DNA from: Nitratireductor indicus C115
GTDB lineage: Bacteria; Pseudomonadota; Alphaproteobacteria; Rhizobiales; Rhizobiaceae
Assembly: GCF_000300515.1 (NCBI RefSeq)
Contig: NZ_AMSI01000004.1
Location: forward strand, 124,001-188,000
Reading direction: 5' to 3'
DNA: 64,000 nucleotides
A program made the translations under genes and the position numbers. Of this stretch, positions 43,169 through 51,966 are shown in pieces. The notes under the pieces are model-generated. The model saw nothing but the letters and a program-made list of their open reading frames with translations, did no database searches and was not told the origin of the DNA. Each line of letters begins with the position of its first letter. Position 1 is the first letter of the stretch.

Positions 43169-43967
43169 CAATCCCCTGGTCACGGGACTGGCGCTGGTCG
43201 CTGGCCTGATTTTTCTATCGCCCGCACTCTACTCGATCTGGATGTCGTTCCAGGCCGCCGATGCGTTCTATGCAGGCAAGCTGAAATTCACGCTGGACAA
43301 CTATGCCCTCGCCATCGGCCAGTATCACTTCGCCCGCTACCTGCTCAACAGCATCATTGTGTCGGGCCTGGTGACCGTCATCGGAATCACCCTCTCCACA
43401 ATGGCCGCCTACGCCTTCGCGCGCTATGAGTTTCCCGGCGGCAACTTCCTTTTCGGGGCGGTCATCGCCACGCTGATGATCCCAAGCCATATCAGCCTCA
43501 TCCCGAACTATCTCACGCTGGCTAAGGTCGACCTCCTCGACACCTATGCCGGTCTCATCCTGCCCGCCATCTCCAACGGGTTCGCCGCCTTCTTTCTCAG
43601 GCAATATATCCGCGGCATCCCCCGCGCCCTGGATGAGGCCGCCTATATGGACGGCGCCCGACCCTGGCAGGTGCTCTGGCGGGTTATCGTGCCAATCGCC
43701 AAACCGGCCATTCTCTCGATGGGGCTGTATGTCTTCATCACCGAGTGGAACAATTATATCTGGCCGCTCGTCGCTGTAGGAAAAGAAGACCTCTACACGC
43801 TTCAGATCGGTCTCGCCCGTCTCTACCGGCTCAATCCGGGCGAAGGTGGCATCGACTGGCCGCTCGTGATGGCCGCCTCCACCATTACCATCCTGCCGGT
43901 CCTGATCGGGTTCGTCCTGATCGAGCGGCATCTCGTGCGCGGCATCACGATGGGCGCAGTCAAATGA
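43158..43967 (+). CDS. ugpE: ABC importer permease, UgpE-like
   Basis: 269 residues with about six transmembrane helices and the EAA loop EAAYMDGARPWQVLWRVIVP. Pairs with the UgpA-like permease. It overlaps the preceding gene by 11 bases and the diesterase gene by 4. Confidence 0.87.
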   Translation: MKPDNPLVTGLALVAGLIFLSPALYSIWMSFQAADAFYAGKLKFTLDNYALAIGQYHFARYLLNSIIVSGLVTVIGITLSTMAAYAFARYEFPGGNFLFGAVIATLMIPSHISLIPNYLTLAKVDLLDTYAGLILPAISNGFAAFFLRQYIRGIPRALDEAAYMDGARPWQVLWRVIVPIAKPAILSMGLYVFITEWNNYIWPLVAVGKEDLYTLQIGLARLYRLNPGEGGIDWPLVMAASTITILPVLIGFVLIERHLVRGITMGAVK

Positions 43968-44743
43968 TCATGAAAGCCAAGGAAACCACATTGACACGGA
44001 TCGCATCTCATCGCGGCGGAACGCTCGAATTCGGAGACAGCACGCCGGCCGGTTTTGCCGTAACGGCGAGGATGCCGCTCGAAGAGGTTGAGTTTGACCT
44101 GCATCCCACGCTCGACGGAAAGATCGTTGTCCACCATGACCCGACGCTGAACCGAACAACCGACAAGGTGGGCGCGATTGTCCAGATGACCTGGCAGGAT
44201 GTCCGCGCCGCGACCATCGACTTTTCCCGCGGGGAGCATCCCCTGCTTCTGGAAGAACTCTGCGAAATCTATACCGATAGTCCCGTGCAATTTCGCTGCG
44301 AAATCAAGCCGGGCGAAAACGGCGGGGCCTATTGCGATTTCGTTCCGAAGGTCATTGCCGGGCTTGACGCCTGCGGGCGACTGATGACGACCAACTTCTC
44401 CTCGTTTCTGATGGAAACGCTCGACGAAATCGCCTCGCATACCGACCGTCCGCGATTGTGGCTCCTCAGCCCGCCGGTGCTGCGGCAGCTTGGCTCGAAC
44501 GCCGTGATCGAACTTGCAACTGCACATTCGGTCCCGGAGATCGGCGTTCACATAGACGACGCAAGCGCGGCACTCATGAACAAGGTCACCGCCGCCGGTC
44601 TCGATTTCGGCTGCTGGGCGGCCCATTCAGCCAGCCAGATCGACAAGGCGCTGAACCTCGGCGTCAAGGTGTTCACCACCGACCGCCCGAGCCTGGCGAT
44701 CTCAAGGCGGGAGAAGCAGTCAAGCGAAGGGCGACCGGCATGA
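43964..44743 (+). CDS. ugpQ: glycerophosphodiester phosphodiesterase family protein
   Basis: About 259 residues from ATG 43964, which overlaps the ugpE stop. Catalytic positions H16-R17 (ASHRGG), E43 and D45 (EVEFDLHPT) and H58 (VVHHDPTL) are present. The usual PEN(T) segment after the first motif is replaced by LEFGDST. No signal peptide, so it acts in the cytoplasm on imported diesters, as UgpQ does. Its place between the permease and ATPase genes supports import of glycerophosphodiesters. Confidence 0.86.
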   Translation: MIMKAKETTLTRIASHRGGTLEFGDSTPAGFAVTARMPLEEVEFDLHPTLDGKIVVHHDPTLNRTTDKVGAIVQMTWQDVRAATIDFSRGEHPLLLEELCEIYTDSPVQFRCEIKPGENGGAYCDFVPKVIAGLDACGRLMTTNFSSFLMETLDEIASHTDRPRLWLLSPPVLRQLGSNAVIELATAHSVPEIGVHIDDASAALMNKVTAAGLDFGCWAAHSASQIDKALNLGVKVFTTDRPSLAISRREKQSSEGRPA

Positions 44744-45777
44744 GCAGCATCGTTCTTCAAGATATCCGCAAGTCCTACAAGAGCGGCCCCGAAGTGCTGC
44801 ATGGCGTTTCGATGGACATCGAGCCGGGTGAATTCATCGTCATCGTGGGCCCTTCCGGATGCGGCAAATCCACCCTGTTGCGGCTCATCGCCGGGCTGGA
44901 GCACTGCTCGTCCGGCACGATCTCCATTGACGGAAAAACCGCGAACGACCTGCCCCCGCAGGATCGCGATATCGCCATGATCTTCCAGAACTATGCGCTC
45001 TATCCGCATATGACGGTGCGTGAGAACATCGCTTTCGGGCTGGAATTGCGCGGCATGCGCAAGGCCGAGCGCAATGCACGTGCTGAAAGCGTTGCCGAAA
45101 CCCTGCAACTGACGCCTTATCTCGACCGGAAGCCGGGCGCGCTTTCAGGCGGGCAGCGTCAACGCGTCGCCATGGGGCGCGCCATGGCCCGGAATGCTTC
45201 GACCTTCCTGATGGACGAACCGCTTTCCAATCTGGACAACGCATTACGCGTGGCCATGCGCACCGAGATCAAGGAGCTGCACCGCCAGTTGGGGGCAACG
45301 ATGATCTACGTCACCCATGATCAGACGGAAGCCTTGTCGCTTGCGGATCGCATCGCCGTGATGAAGGACGGGCATCTGCTGCAGTTCGCCAGACCGGAAA
45401 CGATCTACGATCGGCCGCAGAACCGTTTTGTCGCAAGTTTCCTCGGCATGCCGGCAATGAATTTTGCCCCCGCCGGAAAACTGCCCGGTCTGGAAGCCGC
45501 CGGGGATGCTATGGTCGGGCTGCGCCCCGAAATTCTCAGTGTACAGGAACAACGGCCCAATGGGCCGGCCGTCAACGCCCGGCTGCTTTTTTCCGAGATG
45601 ACCGGCTCCGACACTATCCTGCATTGCGATACGCCCGCCGGCCGCATGACGGTCACCGCCACCCGCAGGGCAATCCCCGAAGGAAAAAAAGAACTCTGGA
45701 TCGGCTATGACGCGAAGGATGCACTCTTCTTTGCCGCCGATAGCGGCGCGCGGATCGAACCATCGCTCCAGGATTGA
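44740..45777 (+). CDS. ugpC: ABC importer ATPase, UgpC/MalK type
   Basis: 345 residues from ATG 44740 in a 4-bp overlap with the diesterase gene (the frame is open to 44458 inside it). Walker A GPSGCGKST, signature LSGGQRQRVAMGRAM, Walker B FLMDEPLSNLD and a C-terminal regulatory domain are present. It energises the UgpA/UgpE-like permeases. Confidence 0.9.
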   Translation: MSSIVLQDIRKSYKSGPEVLHGVSMDIEPGEFIVIVGPSGCGKSTLLRLIAGLEHCSSGTISIDGKTANDLPPQDRDIAMIFQNYALYPHMTVRENIAFGLELRGMRKAERNARAESVAETLQLTPYLDRKPGALSGGQRQRVAMGRAMARNASTFLMDEPLSNLDNALRVAMRTEIKELHRQLGATMIYVTHDQTEALSLADRIAVMKDGHLLQFARPETIYDRPQNRFVASFLGMPAMNFAPAGKLPGLEAAGDAMVGLRPEILSVQEQRPNGPAVNARLLFSEMTGSDTILHCDTPAGRMTVTATRRAIPEGKKELWIGYDAKDALFFAADSGARIEPSLQD

Positions 45778-45812
45778 GGCGAGGCGCGTACAGCTCTCGA
45801 AGACAGCCACTG

Positions 45813-46700
45813 ATGGACAAGACATTGGAACACCCGAAATTTCTGGGCGACCTCGTCGCGCAAAACTCCGCCAAATTGACGGAGGCGGATGCACGGCTTC
45901 TCGACATTCTCATGCGCGACCCGATACGCGCAGCAATGAACAATGGAAAGGAAGTCTCTCTCCTGGCCGGCGTTCATCCGGCATCCGCCGTGCGACTGGC
46001 GCGCCGGCTGGGATTTTCAGGCTATCCGGAATTCCGTTCCTACCTGCAATCCAATCTTGTCCGGGGCCATGGGGAAGACTTCGACAATCCGGCTGCGCGC
46101 ATCGCCGCGCGGCTGGTGCGCGCCGAGGAGGGCGAGCTTCTTTCAACCATACTGGACAGCGAAATTGCGGCACTTGAACAACTACGCAACAGCGTTTGCG
46201 ACGCCGATATCCGCGCATTCTCGAAGAGCCTGCGGGATGCGCGTCGGATTTTCATCATGGGCCGAAGCCATGCGACAAGCCTCTCGGCGTTGATTGCGTT
46301 GCGCCTCAGGCGATCCGGTTATGACGCTGTTGATCTGGCCGCTGCGCAGGGGCAATTTGCGGAAACCGCCATGACCATGAGGGAGGACGATGTGGTCTGG
46401 CTGTTGTCTTTTCGCAAGCCCGCGACAGTAATGGTCGACCTGAGATGCATCGCTGCGGAGAAGGGCGCTACAACCTTGCTGCTGGCCGATCCGCACGGCG
46501 CCCGCATCAACCCGGCACCCGATCATCAGATTGCCGTGTCGCGGGGCGGTGCTGGTCAGTCCCAATCGCTCGTCGTGCCGATGACCATCGCCAATACGAT
46601 CATTCTCGACCTTGCTGCGATCGACAATGGGCGCTCGATGCAGGCCCTTGAGACCTTCAGAACATTCAGAGACAGCCTTCCGGCGCGGCTCGACCGATAA
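45813..46700 (+). CDS. RpiR/MurR-family transcriptional regulator
   Basis: About 295 residues from ATG 45813. An N-terminal HTH_6 helix-turn-helix (about 15-85, HPASAVRLARRLGFSGYPEF) is followed by a SIS sugar-phosphate-binding domain (about 120-260, IFIMGRSHATSLSALIALRL). It closes the ugp-like operon, 35 bases after the ATPase gene, and probably senses a phosphorylated product of the imported compound (inference). Classical ugp operons are under PhoB, so this control is different. Confidence 0.9.
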   Translation: MDKTLEHPKFLGDLVAQNSAKLTEADARLLDILMRDPIRAAMNNGKEVSLLAGVHPASAVRLARRLGFSGYPEFRSYLQSNLVRGHGEDFDNPAARIAARLVRAEEGELLSTILDSEIAALEQLRNSVCDADIRAFSKSLRDARRIFIMGRSHATSLSALIALRLRRSGYDAVDLAAAQGQFAETAMTMREDDVVWLLSFRKPATVMVDLRCIAAEKGATTLLLADPHGARINPAPDHQIAVSRGGAGQSQSLVVPMTIANTIILDLAAIDNGRSMQALETFRTFRDSLPARLDR

Positions 46701-46771
46701 GGGGATCGAATTACCGGCTTCGGCCCAAAACGCCGGCGGCATTGCGCTTCCATCGCATTACCCATGACGAT

Positions 46772-46785
46772 TTGATCGGTATCAA
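46772..46785. promoter_or_regulatory. perfect FnrL/FixK (anaerobox) site
   Basis: TTGATCGGTATCAA matches the TTGAT-N4-ATCAA consensus exactly. Its centre is about 61 bases before the trxC start, so a start site about 41 bases downstream would still leave a leader. No other gene lies close enough downstream on either strand. Confidence 0.65.
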
Positions 46786-46839
46786 TGCCTTTTGCACACC
46801 GCCGTTCATTTTTGGGTGCCAACCATGAAAGGGCCCGCC

Positions 46840-47286
46840 ATGGCGGAAAATCTGATCGTTTGCAGCCATTGCGCCAGCGTCAACCGGATTGCTGAGACCC
46901 GTCCTGCCTCATCCGCGAAATGCGGCAAATGCGGCCGCAAGATTTTCGAGGCTCATCCGCAGGACGTGGACAGTGCGACATTCAAACGGCATCTTGCACG
47001 CACGAGCCTGCCCGTCCTCGTCGATGTGTGGGCGCCCTGGTGCGGCCCGTGCCGCATGATGGCGCCAGCCTACCAGGAAGCCGCCGGCCAACTGGAGCCC
47101 TTCGTGGTATTGGTCAAGCTCAACTCCGATAAGGAACAGGCACTTTCCGCCGAGCTGGGCATTCGAGGCATACCCACCATGATCCTGTTTCAGCACGGTC
47201 GGGAGATCGGGCGGACATCCGGCGCCATGTCAGCAGGCCAGATCGTGCAATGGGTTCGCGGACGGCTGCCCGCAACGGCAGCCTGA
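46840..47286 (+). CDS. trxC: thioredoxin 2 with zinc-ribbon N-terminus
   Basis: About 148 residues from ATG 46840 (AAAGGG upstream; an in-frame ATG at 46825 is possible). A Cys4 zinc motif (C8, C11, C28, C31) precedes a thioredoxin domain with the active site W67-C-G-P-C71 and the cis-proline in RGIPTMILF. It reduces disulfides in the cytoplasm; TrxC proteins are usually stress-linked (family knowledge). The next gene starts 6 bases later. A perfect Fnr/FixK box upstream suggests oxygen control. Confidence 0.93.
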   Translation: MAENLIVCSHCASVNRIAETRPASSAKCGKCGRKIFEAHPQDVDSATFKRHLARTSLPVLVDVWAPWCGPCRMMAPAYQEAAGQLEPFVVLVKLNSDKEQALSAELGIRGIPTMILFQHGREIGRTSGAMSAGQIVQWVRGRLPATAA

Positions 47287-47292
47287 CCTCCC

Positions 47293-48546
47293 ATGGACGC
47301 CCTTCTTGCCCGCCTAGGTCTGGCGCTTGCCATCGGGCTGCTCGTCGGCCTCGAACGCGGCTGGAGGGAGCGCGATGCACCGGATCGAAGCCGCACTGCC
47401 GGCATCCGAACCTATGGTCTGTCAGGATTGCTCGGCGGCATCTTTGCCGCACTCGCGGAGACATTCCAAACCGCCTCGGTCCTGATCGCCGGATTCCTCG
47501 CCTTCACGGCCGTCTTCGCCATCTACAAGGCGCGGGAGGCGGCTCATGATGAGGATTTCAGCGTTACTGGCGTGATCGCGGGGCTCGGCGTTTTCGCGCT
47601 CGGAGCGCTGGCAGTCTCCGGGGACCATCTGGCTGCGGCCGGCGCGGGCGCCGCGCTCGCGGGCATTCTGGCGAGCAGGGACGTCCTGCATCAAGTGCTG
47701 AAGCGCCTGACATGGATAGAGCTGCGCTCGGCGCTCATTCTGGCGGCGATGACAGCGATCGTGTTGCCGCTTCTGCCCAATCGCGCGCTCGATCCCTGGG
47801 GCGGCCTCAATCCATGGGAAATCTGGTTCTTCACCGTCCTCACGGCTGCTATTTCCTATCTTGGTTATGTCGCCACACGGATTTTCGGCACCACCCGCGG
47901 GCTGATCGTCAGCGCCGTCAGCGGTGCGGTGCTTTCGTCGACCGCCGTCACGCTTGCCCTTGCCCGCATGGCGAAATCAGGAGGCGATGCCTTTCCGCTG
48001 GCGGGGGCGGCTTCACTGGCGGCCATGGTCTCCATTGCGCGCGTATGCCTTGTCGTGAGCATCGTGGAGCCCCGCGTATTGGGCTCCATGGGCCCGGCGG
48101 CACTGGCCGCCGCAATCGGCTTCGGAGCCTGCGGCGCATTTCTGCTCAGCAGACCGCAAGGCGAAACGGGCGTCGAGATGCCGGCGCGAAGCCCCTTCGA
48201 TCTCAGCGCGCTCCTCTTGTTTGCATTCCTGTTCGCGGTCGTGGCGACAGCCAATGCCGCTTTGGCGGGACAGGCCGGCGCCCGCGGCCTCATTGCGACC
48301 GCCGCCATTTCCGGCTCGTTCGACGTAGATGTCGCCGTGCTCAGCACATTGCGCCTGGTCGGCGCTTCCGCGACCGCGATCACCGCCGGCCAAGCCGTCC
48401 TTGCCGCCGTCGCCACCAACGCGCTTGTGCGGTTCGCACTGGCATTTGCCCTGTCTCCTCCCCGCTTCTGGCTCGCACTTTTCGGCGCGACGGCAGTTGC
48501 CCTCGCTATGGGCGCATCGATCTTCTTCTTTGTTCCTTCGTTCTGA
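47293..48546 (+). CDS. MgtC/DUF4010-family membrane protein
   Basis: 417 residues, strongly hydrophobic, with about 11-12 predicted transmembrane helices. The N-terminal part (LALAIGLLVGLERGWRERD, RTYGLSGLLGG) is the MgtC-like domain; the C-terminal 250 residues are DUF4010. Function of this fusion is not established; MgtC relatives are linked to magnesium limitation and membrane energetics. It lies 6 bases after trxC and is probably co-transcribed with it. The 35 bases to the converging thioesterase gene show no convincing terminator. Confidence 0.85.
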   Translation: MDALLARLGLALAIGLLVGLERGWRERDAPDRSRTAGIRTYGLSGLLGGIFAALAETFQTASVLIAGFLAFTAVFAIYKAREAAHDEDFSVTGVIAGLGVFALGALAVSGDHLAAAGAGAALAGILASRDVLHQVLKRLTWIELRSALILAAMTAIVLPLLPNRALDPWGGLNPWEIWFFTVLTAAISYLGYVATRIFGTTRGLIVSAVSGAVLSSTAVTLALARMAKSGGDAFPLAGAASLAAMVSIARVCLVVSIVEPRVLGSMGPAALAAAIGFGACGAFLLSRPQGETGVEMPARSPFDLSALLLFAFLFAVVATANAALAGQAGARGLIATAAISGSFDVDVAVLSTLRLVGASATAITAGQAVLAAVATNALVRFALAFALSPPRFWLALFGATAVALAMGASIFFFVPSF

Positions 48547-48581
48547 TGCAGGCCTTCCCATGCCGGGGACCCGGATCAGTT

Positions 48582-49022
48582 TCACCGCGCCTCTTTCACC
48601 AAGCCCTGAAGCGCTGCACGGGTTTCTTCCGGAATAGGGCACGGCCGGCGCGACTTCGCGTCCACATAGACGTGAACGAAAAAGCCTTCCGCCGCCGCAA
48701 TATCCCCATCGTCGGCAAACAGGCCGATTTCATAACGCACCGACGACGCGCCGAGCCTTGAGACCTTGAGCCCGGACGTTATGACCTGAGGATAAGCCAA
48801 TTCCGCGTGGTAGCGGCAACCGGTCTCCACCGCGAGGCCGATGGACGCGCTGTTCTTCACGTCGAGCAACCCGTTCCTGATCAGCCACTCGTTCACGGCA
48901 CTGTCGAACAGAAGATAGTGCACGACATTGTTCAGATGGCCGTAGACATCATTGTCGTTCCAGCGCGTGGTGTGCTGGCGGAAATGCACGTAGTCGGCGC
49001 GAGTTCCGGGCGGCGCGCGCAT
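48582..49022 (-). CDS. hotdog-fold acyl-CoA thioesterase
   Basis: 146 residues of the 4-hydroxybenzoyl-CoA thioesterase/YbgC group. The catalytic aspartate D25 lies in RWNDNDVYGHLNN. Last gene of the leftward Pot-type operon, directly abutting the iron alcohol dehydrogenase gene. It would hydrolyse a short or aromatic acyl-CoA; the substrate is unknown. Confidence 0.88.
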   Translation of the reverse strand: MRAPPGTRADYVHFRQHTTRWNDNDVYGHLNNVVHYLLFDSAVNEWLIRNGLLDVKNSASIGLAVETGCRYHAELAYPQVITSGLKVSRLGASSVRYEIGLFADDGDIAAAEGFFVHVYVDAKSRRPCPIPEETRAALQGLVKEAR

Positions 49023-50180
49023 TCACCAGGCTTCCGAATAGATGGCCAGAGCGTCGGCCTCGGTCACGGGACGGGGATTGTTCACCAGCAGACGCTGCTG
49101 CTTCATGGCCTCGGCCGCCATACGCGGCAAGGCTTCAGCAGGTATCTCGACGTCACGAAGGCGCGGCGGCATCTGCAACTTCCCGATCAGGCCCTGCAAC
49201 GCCACAACGAAGGCCTCGGCGCGGCTTTCGTCCGGCACATCGGCCAGATGCGGAAAGGCATCGGCCGCGATCTCGGCATAAATGGGGGCCGCTGCCGGAA
49301 GGTTGAAGCGCAACACCGCGGTCAGCACCAAGGCATTCGAAAGTCCATGCGGAATATGGAAGATGCCCCCGACGGGATAGGCAAGCGCATGGACCGCAGC
49401 AACCGGCGAATTGGCAAAGGCCTGCCCGGCCAGCATGGAGCCAAGCAGCATCGCCTCGCGCGCCGCGACATTGCCGCCATCCGAAACCGCCGTCTCGATA
49501 TTCGCGCCGAGCAGCCGAAGCGCCTCACGGGCCAGCATGCGCGAGAGCGGGTTGTTGTTGGCATTCGCCGAGGCATAAGCCTCAATGGCGTGCACCATGG
49601 CATCGACACCCGTCGCCGCCGTGATCGAAGGTGGCAGGCCGAGCGTCAGCTCGGCATCCAGAAGGGCGATGTCGGGAAGGATCACCGGGGAAGACACACC
49701 GCGTTTCTCCTCGCCACCGACCGTCAGAATGGCAACAGGCGTTACCTCCGATCCGGTACCGGCGGTGGTGGGTACCAGAACCAGCGGCAAACGCGGCCCG
49801 CGTGCATTGTTCACGCCCCAGGCATCATCCAGGGGCTGGTCGGACCCCAGAAGGAGCGCCGCCACTTTCGCTACATCCAGCGAAGACCCTCCACCGAAAC
49901 CGAGCACCCCGGTCGCACCTGAGGCTCGGCCCAGTTCAACCGCCGCCATCAAAGTGGCGACGGAAGGATCCGCCTCGACCGCATCGAAAACGGCAACCTC
50001 GTGCCCGGCCTCCGCGAGTGCGGCGATTGCCGGTTCGGCCAGGCCCAGCCTTCGAAGACCGGGGTCGGTGACCAACAACACCCTCTCCCCCAGAAGGTTG
50101 CCTGCGTGCCGGTCGATCTCCCTTGCTGCGCCTGAACGGAAGAGGATGGATTTGGTCGTATTGAAAACGAAGGGGTTCAT
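49023..50180 (-). CDS. iron-containing (group III) alcohol dehydrogenase
   Basis: About 385 residues from ATG 50180 with GGAGG just upstream (an open frame to 50255 has no ribosome site). The cofactor motif GFGGGSSLDVAK is near residue 95, and the metal-binding region includes HALAYPVGGIFHIPHGLSNA. It interconverts an alcohol and an aldehyde. It follows the Pot-type permease gene by 101 bases, so it may be part of catabolism of the imported amine or alcohol (inference). Confidence 0.9.
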   Translation of the reverse strand: MNPFVFNTTKSILFRSGAAREIDRHAGNLLGERVLLVTDPGLRRLGLAEPAIAALAEAGHEVAVFDAVEADPSVATLMAAVELGRASGATGVLGFGGGSSLDVAKVAALLLGSDQPLDDAWGVNNARGPRLPLVLVPTTAGTGSEVTPVAILTVGGEEKRGVSSPVILPDIALLDAELTLGLPPSITAATGVDAMVHAIEAYASANANNNPLSRMLAREALRLLGANIETAVSDGGNVAAREAMLLGSMLAGQAFANSPVAAVHALAYPVGGIFHIPHGLSNALVLTAVLRFNLPAAAPIYAEIAADAFPHLADVPDESRAEAFVVALQGLIGKLQMPPRLRDVEIPAEALPRMAAEAMKQQRLLVNNPRPVTEADALAIYSEAW

Positions 50181-50281
50181 GTTTCCTCCCATGGCCTGCT
50201 CTGGAACGCCGGCAATTCCCCCGCATCTTACCCAATAGCTGCCGGGGAGAAACAAGACGTTTGGCGGGCGCGCATGGCTGC

Positions 50282-51088
50282 CTAAGCCGCCCCGCCCGCC
50301 TTTGCCCGCCTGCGGCGCGCCACTTCATAGGCAACCGCGCCCAGAATGGTGATTGAAATCATGATGAGGGCAAGCGCATTGACAGCCGGCGTCAGCCCGG
50401 TGCGCACCTTGGTGGCGATGAAGACGGTGAGCGGTGTGTCGAAGCCGCGCACGAACAGGGTGGTGTTGTAATTCTCGATCGACTGAAGAACGGTGAGAAA
50501 CGCGGCCGCGATCAGCGCGGGCTTGAGGAAAGGCAGCAGGATGCGCCGGAACACCATGAACTTCGAGGCGCCGAGACCGAGTGCCGCCTCTTCCTGCGTG
50601 CGATCGAAACGCTGCAGACGTGCGGCAACCATGAGCATCACGTAGCAGATGATGAAACTCGCCTGGGCAACGACAATGAGAAACACACCGCCCCCAACCC
50701 CCAACTGCCGCCACAGGACGAGCGTGGCGATGCCGATGACCACACCCGGCGTGAGCAGCGGCGAGACCATGACGGCATAGAGGAAGCCCCGCGCACGCGC
50801 ATGCAGGCTGGTGAGTATCAGCGCCGCGGCGGTCCCGACCGGCAGCGCGATGAGCACGACAAAGAAGGCGACAACGGCGGAAGTCCAGAGAGACTGCCAC
50901 ATGGCACCATCCGACCACAGTTCGGAGAACCATCGCAGCGTCGTGCCCTGCCACGGCGTCACCGTTGGGAACCGGCTCGTGTTGAAGGTTGCGGCCCCCA
51001 TGATTGCAAGCGGCGCGAAAAGATAGACGAAGAACGCGATCAGGTAGAACCCGAAGAGGGCGCGCGAGATGCGGTCGGCAGCACTCAT
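50282..51088 (-). CDS. ABC importer permease, PotC type
   Basis: 268 residues, about six transmembrane helices, EAA loop EEAALGLGASKFMVFRRILLP. Second membrane subunit of a spermidine/putrescine-type importer. It overlaps the PotB-type gene by 4 bases. Confidence 0.92.
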   Translation of the reverse strand: MSAADRISRALFGFYLIAFFVYLFAPLAIMGAATFNTSRFPTVTPWQGTTLRWFSELWSDGAMWQSLWTSAVVAFFVVLIALPVGTAAALILTSLHARARGFLYAVMVSPLLTPGVVIGIATLVLWRQLGVGGGVFLIVVAQASFIICYVMLMVAARLQRFDRTQEEAALGLGASKFMVFRRILLPFLKPALIAAAFLTVLQSIENYNTTLFVRGFDTPLTVFIATKVRTGLTPAVNALALIMISITILGAVAYEVARRRRAKAGGAA

Positions 51089-51966
51089 TTCGCCACATCC
51101 GTCAGGTTCACGCGCGCCAGTTTCAACGTCACCAGCACCACGGCCAGACAGAGCACCAGAAGCACCAGCGCATAAGCGGCGCCGCGGTTCCAGTCGCCGC
51201 CTTCGAAGAACCAGTTATAGATGATCTGGGTGAACCAGCGGCTGCCGGGCGCGCCGAGCAGCGCCGGGGCGACATAGGAGCCCGCTGCCAGCATGAAAGT
51301 AAAGACACAACCGGTGGCGATGCCTGCCTTGGCATGCGGCATCACCACGCGCCAGTGAATGCGCCAGGTCGAGGCCCCGAGATCGCGAGCGGCCTCGATC
51401 TGGGCTTTTTCCAGGCTTTCGACCGCATTGTAGATGGGAAACAGCATGAACAGGATGTAGGCATAGATCATGCCCGCCAGAACGCCGCCATTGCCATACC
51501 AGCGCACCGGCTCATCGATGAGGCCGATGCTCAATAAGAGTGCGTTGAGCGGCCCGCGGAACGCAAGCAGGATGTACCATGCGAGCGTGCGCAGAACCTC
51601 GTTGACCCAGAACGGTATGGTGAGCGCGATGAGTGCGACGGCCGTCTGGCCCGGCGTTGCATGCTGGGCAAGCCAGTAGGCCAGGGGATAACAGACGACG
51701 AAGGTCGCAAAGGCCACGAAAGCGCTTGCCCATATCGTCTTGAAGAAGATTGACCGGTGCACGGCCTCGTTGGCCAGATAGAGCACATTGTCCAGCGAGT
51801 AGACATCGTTCGGCCCGCCGATCTGAGCCGGGGGCAGGTTCGGCCGCAACGCGTAATCGATCATCATCACGTTGGGCGCGAGCACCATGCCCGCGATCCA
51901 CAGCAGCACCAGCGCCAGGAAGATCGTGGCAAGACCGCCCCCGAACCTTCGGTAAAGCTCAGCCAT
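51085..51966 (-). CDS. ABC importer permease, PotB type
   Basis: About 293 residues from ATG 51966 (the frame is open to 52242 inside the ATPase gene). Six helices, a periplasmic loop after the first helix and the EAA loop IEAARDLGASTWRIHWRVVMP. It overlaps the ATPase gene by 8 bases. Confidence 0.92.
   Translation of the reverse strand: MAELYRRFGGGLATIFLALVLLWIAGMVLAPNVMMIDYALRPNLPPAQIGGPNDVYSLDNVLYLANEAVHRSIFFKTIWASAFVAFATFVVCYPLAYWLAQHATPGQTAVALIALTIPFWVNEVLRTLAWYILLAFRGPLNALLLSIGLIDEPVRWYGNGGVLAGMIYAYILFMLFPIYNAVESLEKAQIEAARDLGASTWRIHWRVVMPHAKAGIATGCVFTFMLAAGSYVAPALLGAPGSRWFTQIIYNWFFEGGDWNRGAAYALVLLVLCLAVVLVTLKLARVNLTDVAK

Noticed and set aside
41765-43183. 472-codon open frame on the - strand
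   Set aside because: Antisense to the ugpB/ugpA-like genes; the product is a low-complexity charged shadow.
46714-46736. CCGGC/GCCGG inverted repeat after the RpiR gene
   Set aside because: A 5-bp stem with a 13-base loop and no T-run is within what GC-rich sequence gives by chance.
50209-50245. CCGGCA/TGCCGG inverted repeat between the PotC-type and alcohol dehydrogenase genes
   Set aside because: The loop is 25 bases and the stem 6 bp; too weak to call a regulatory element.
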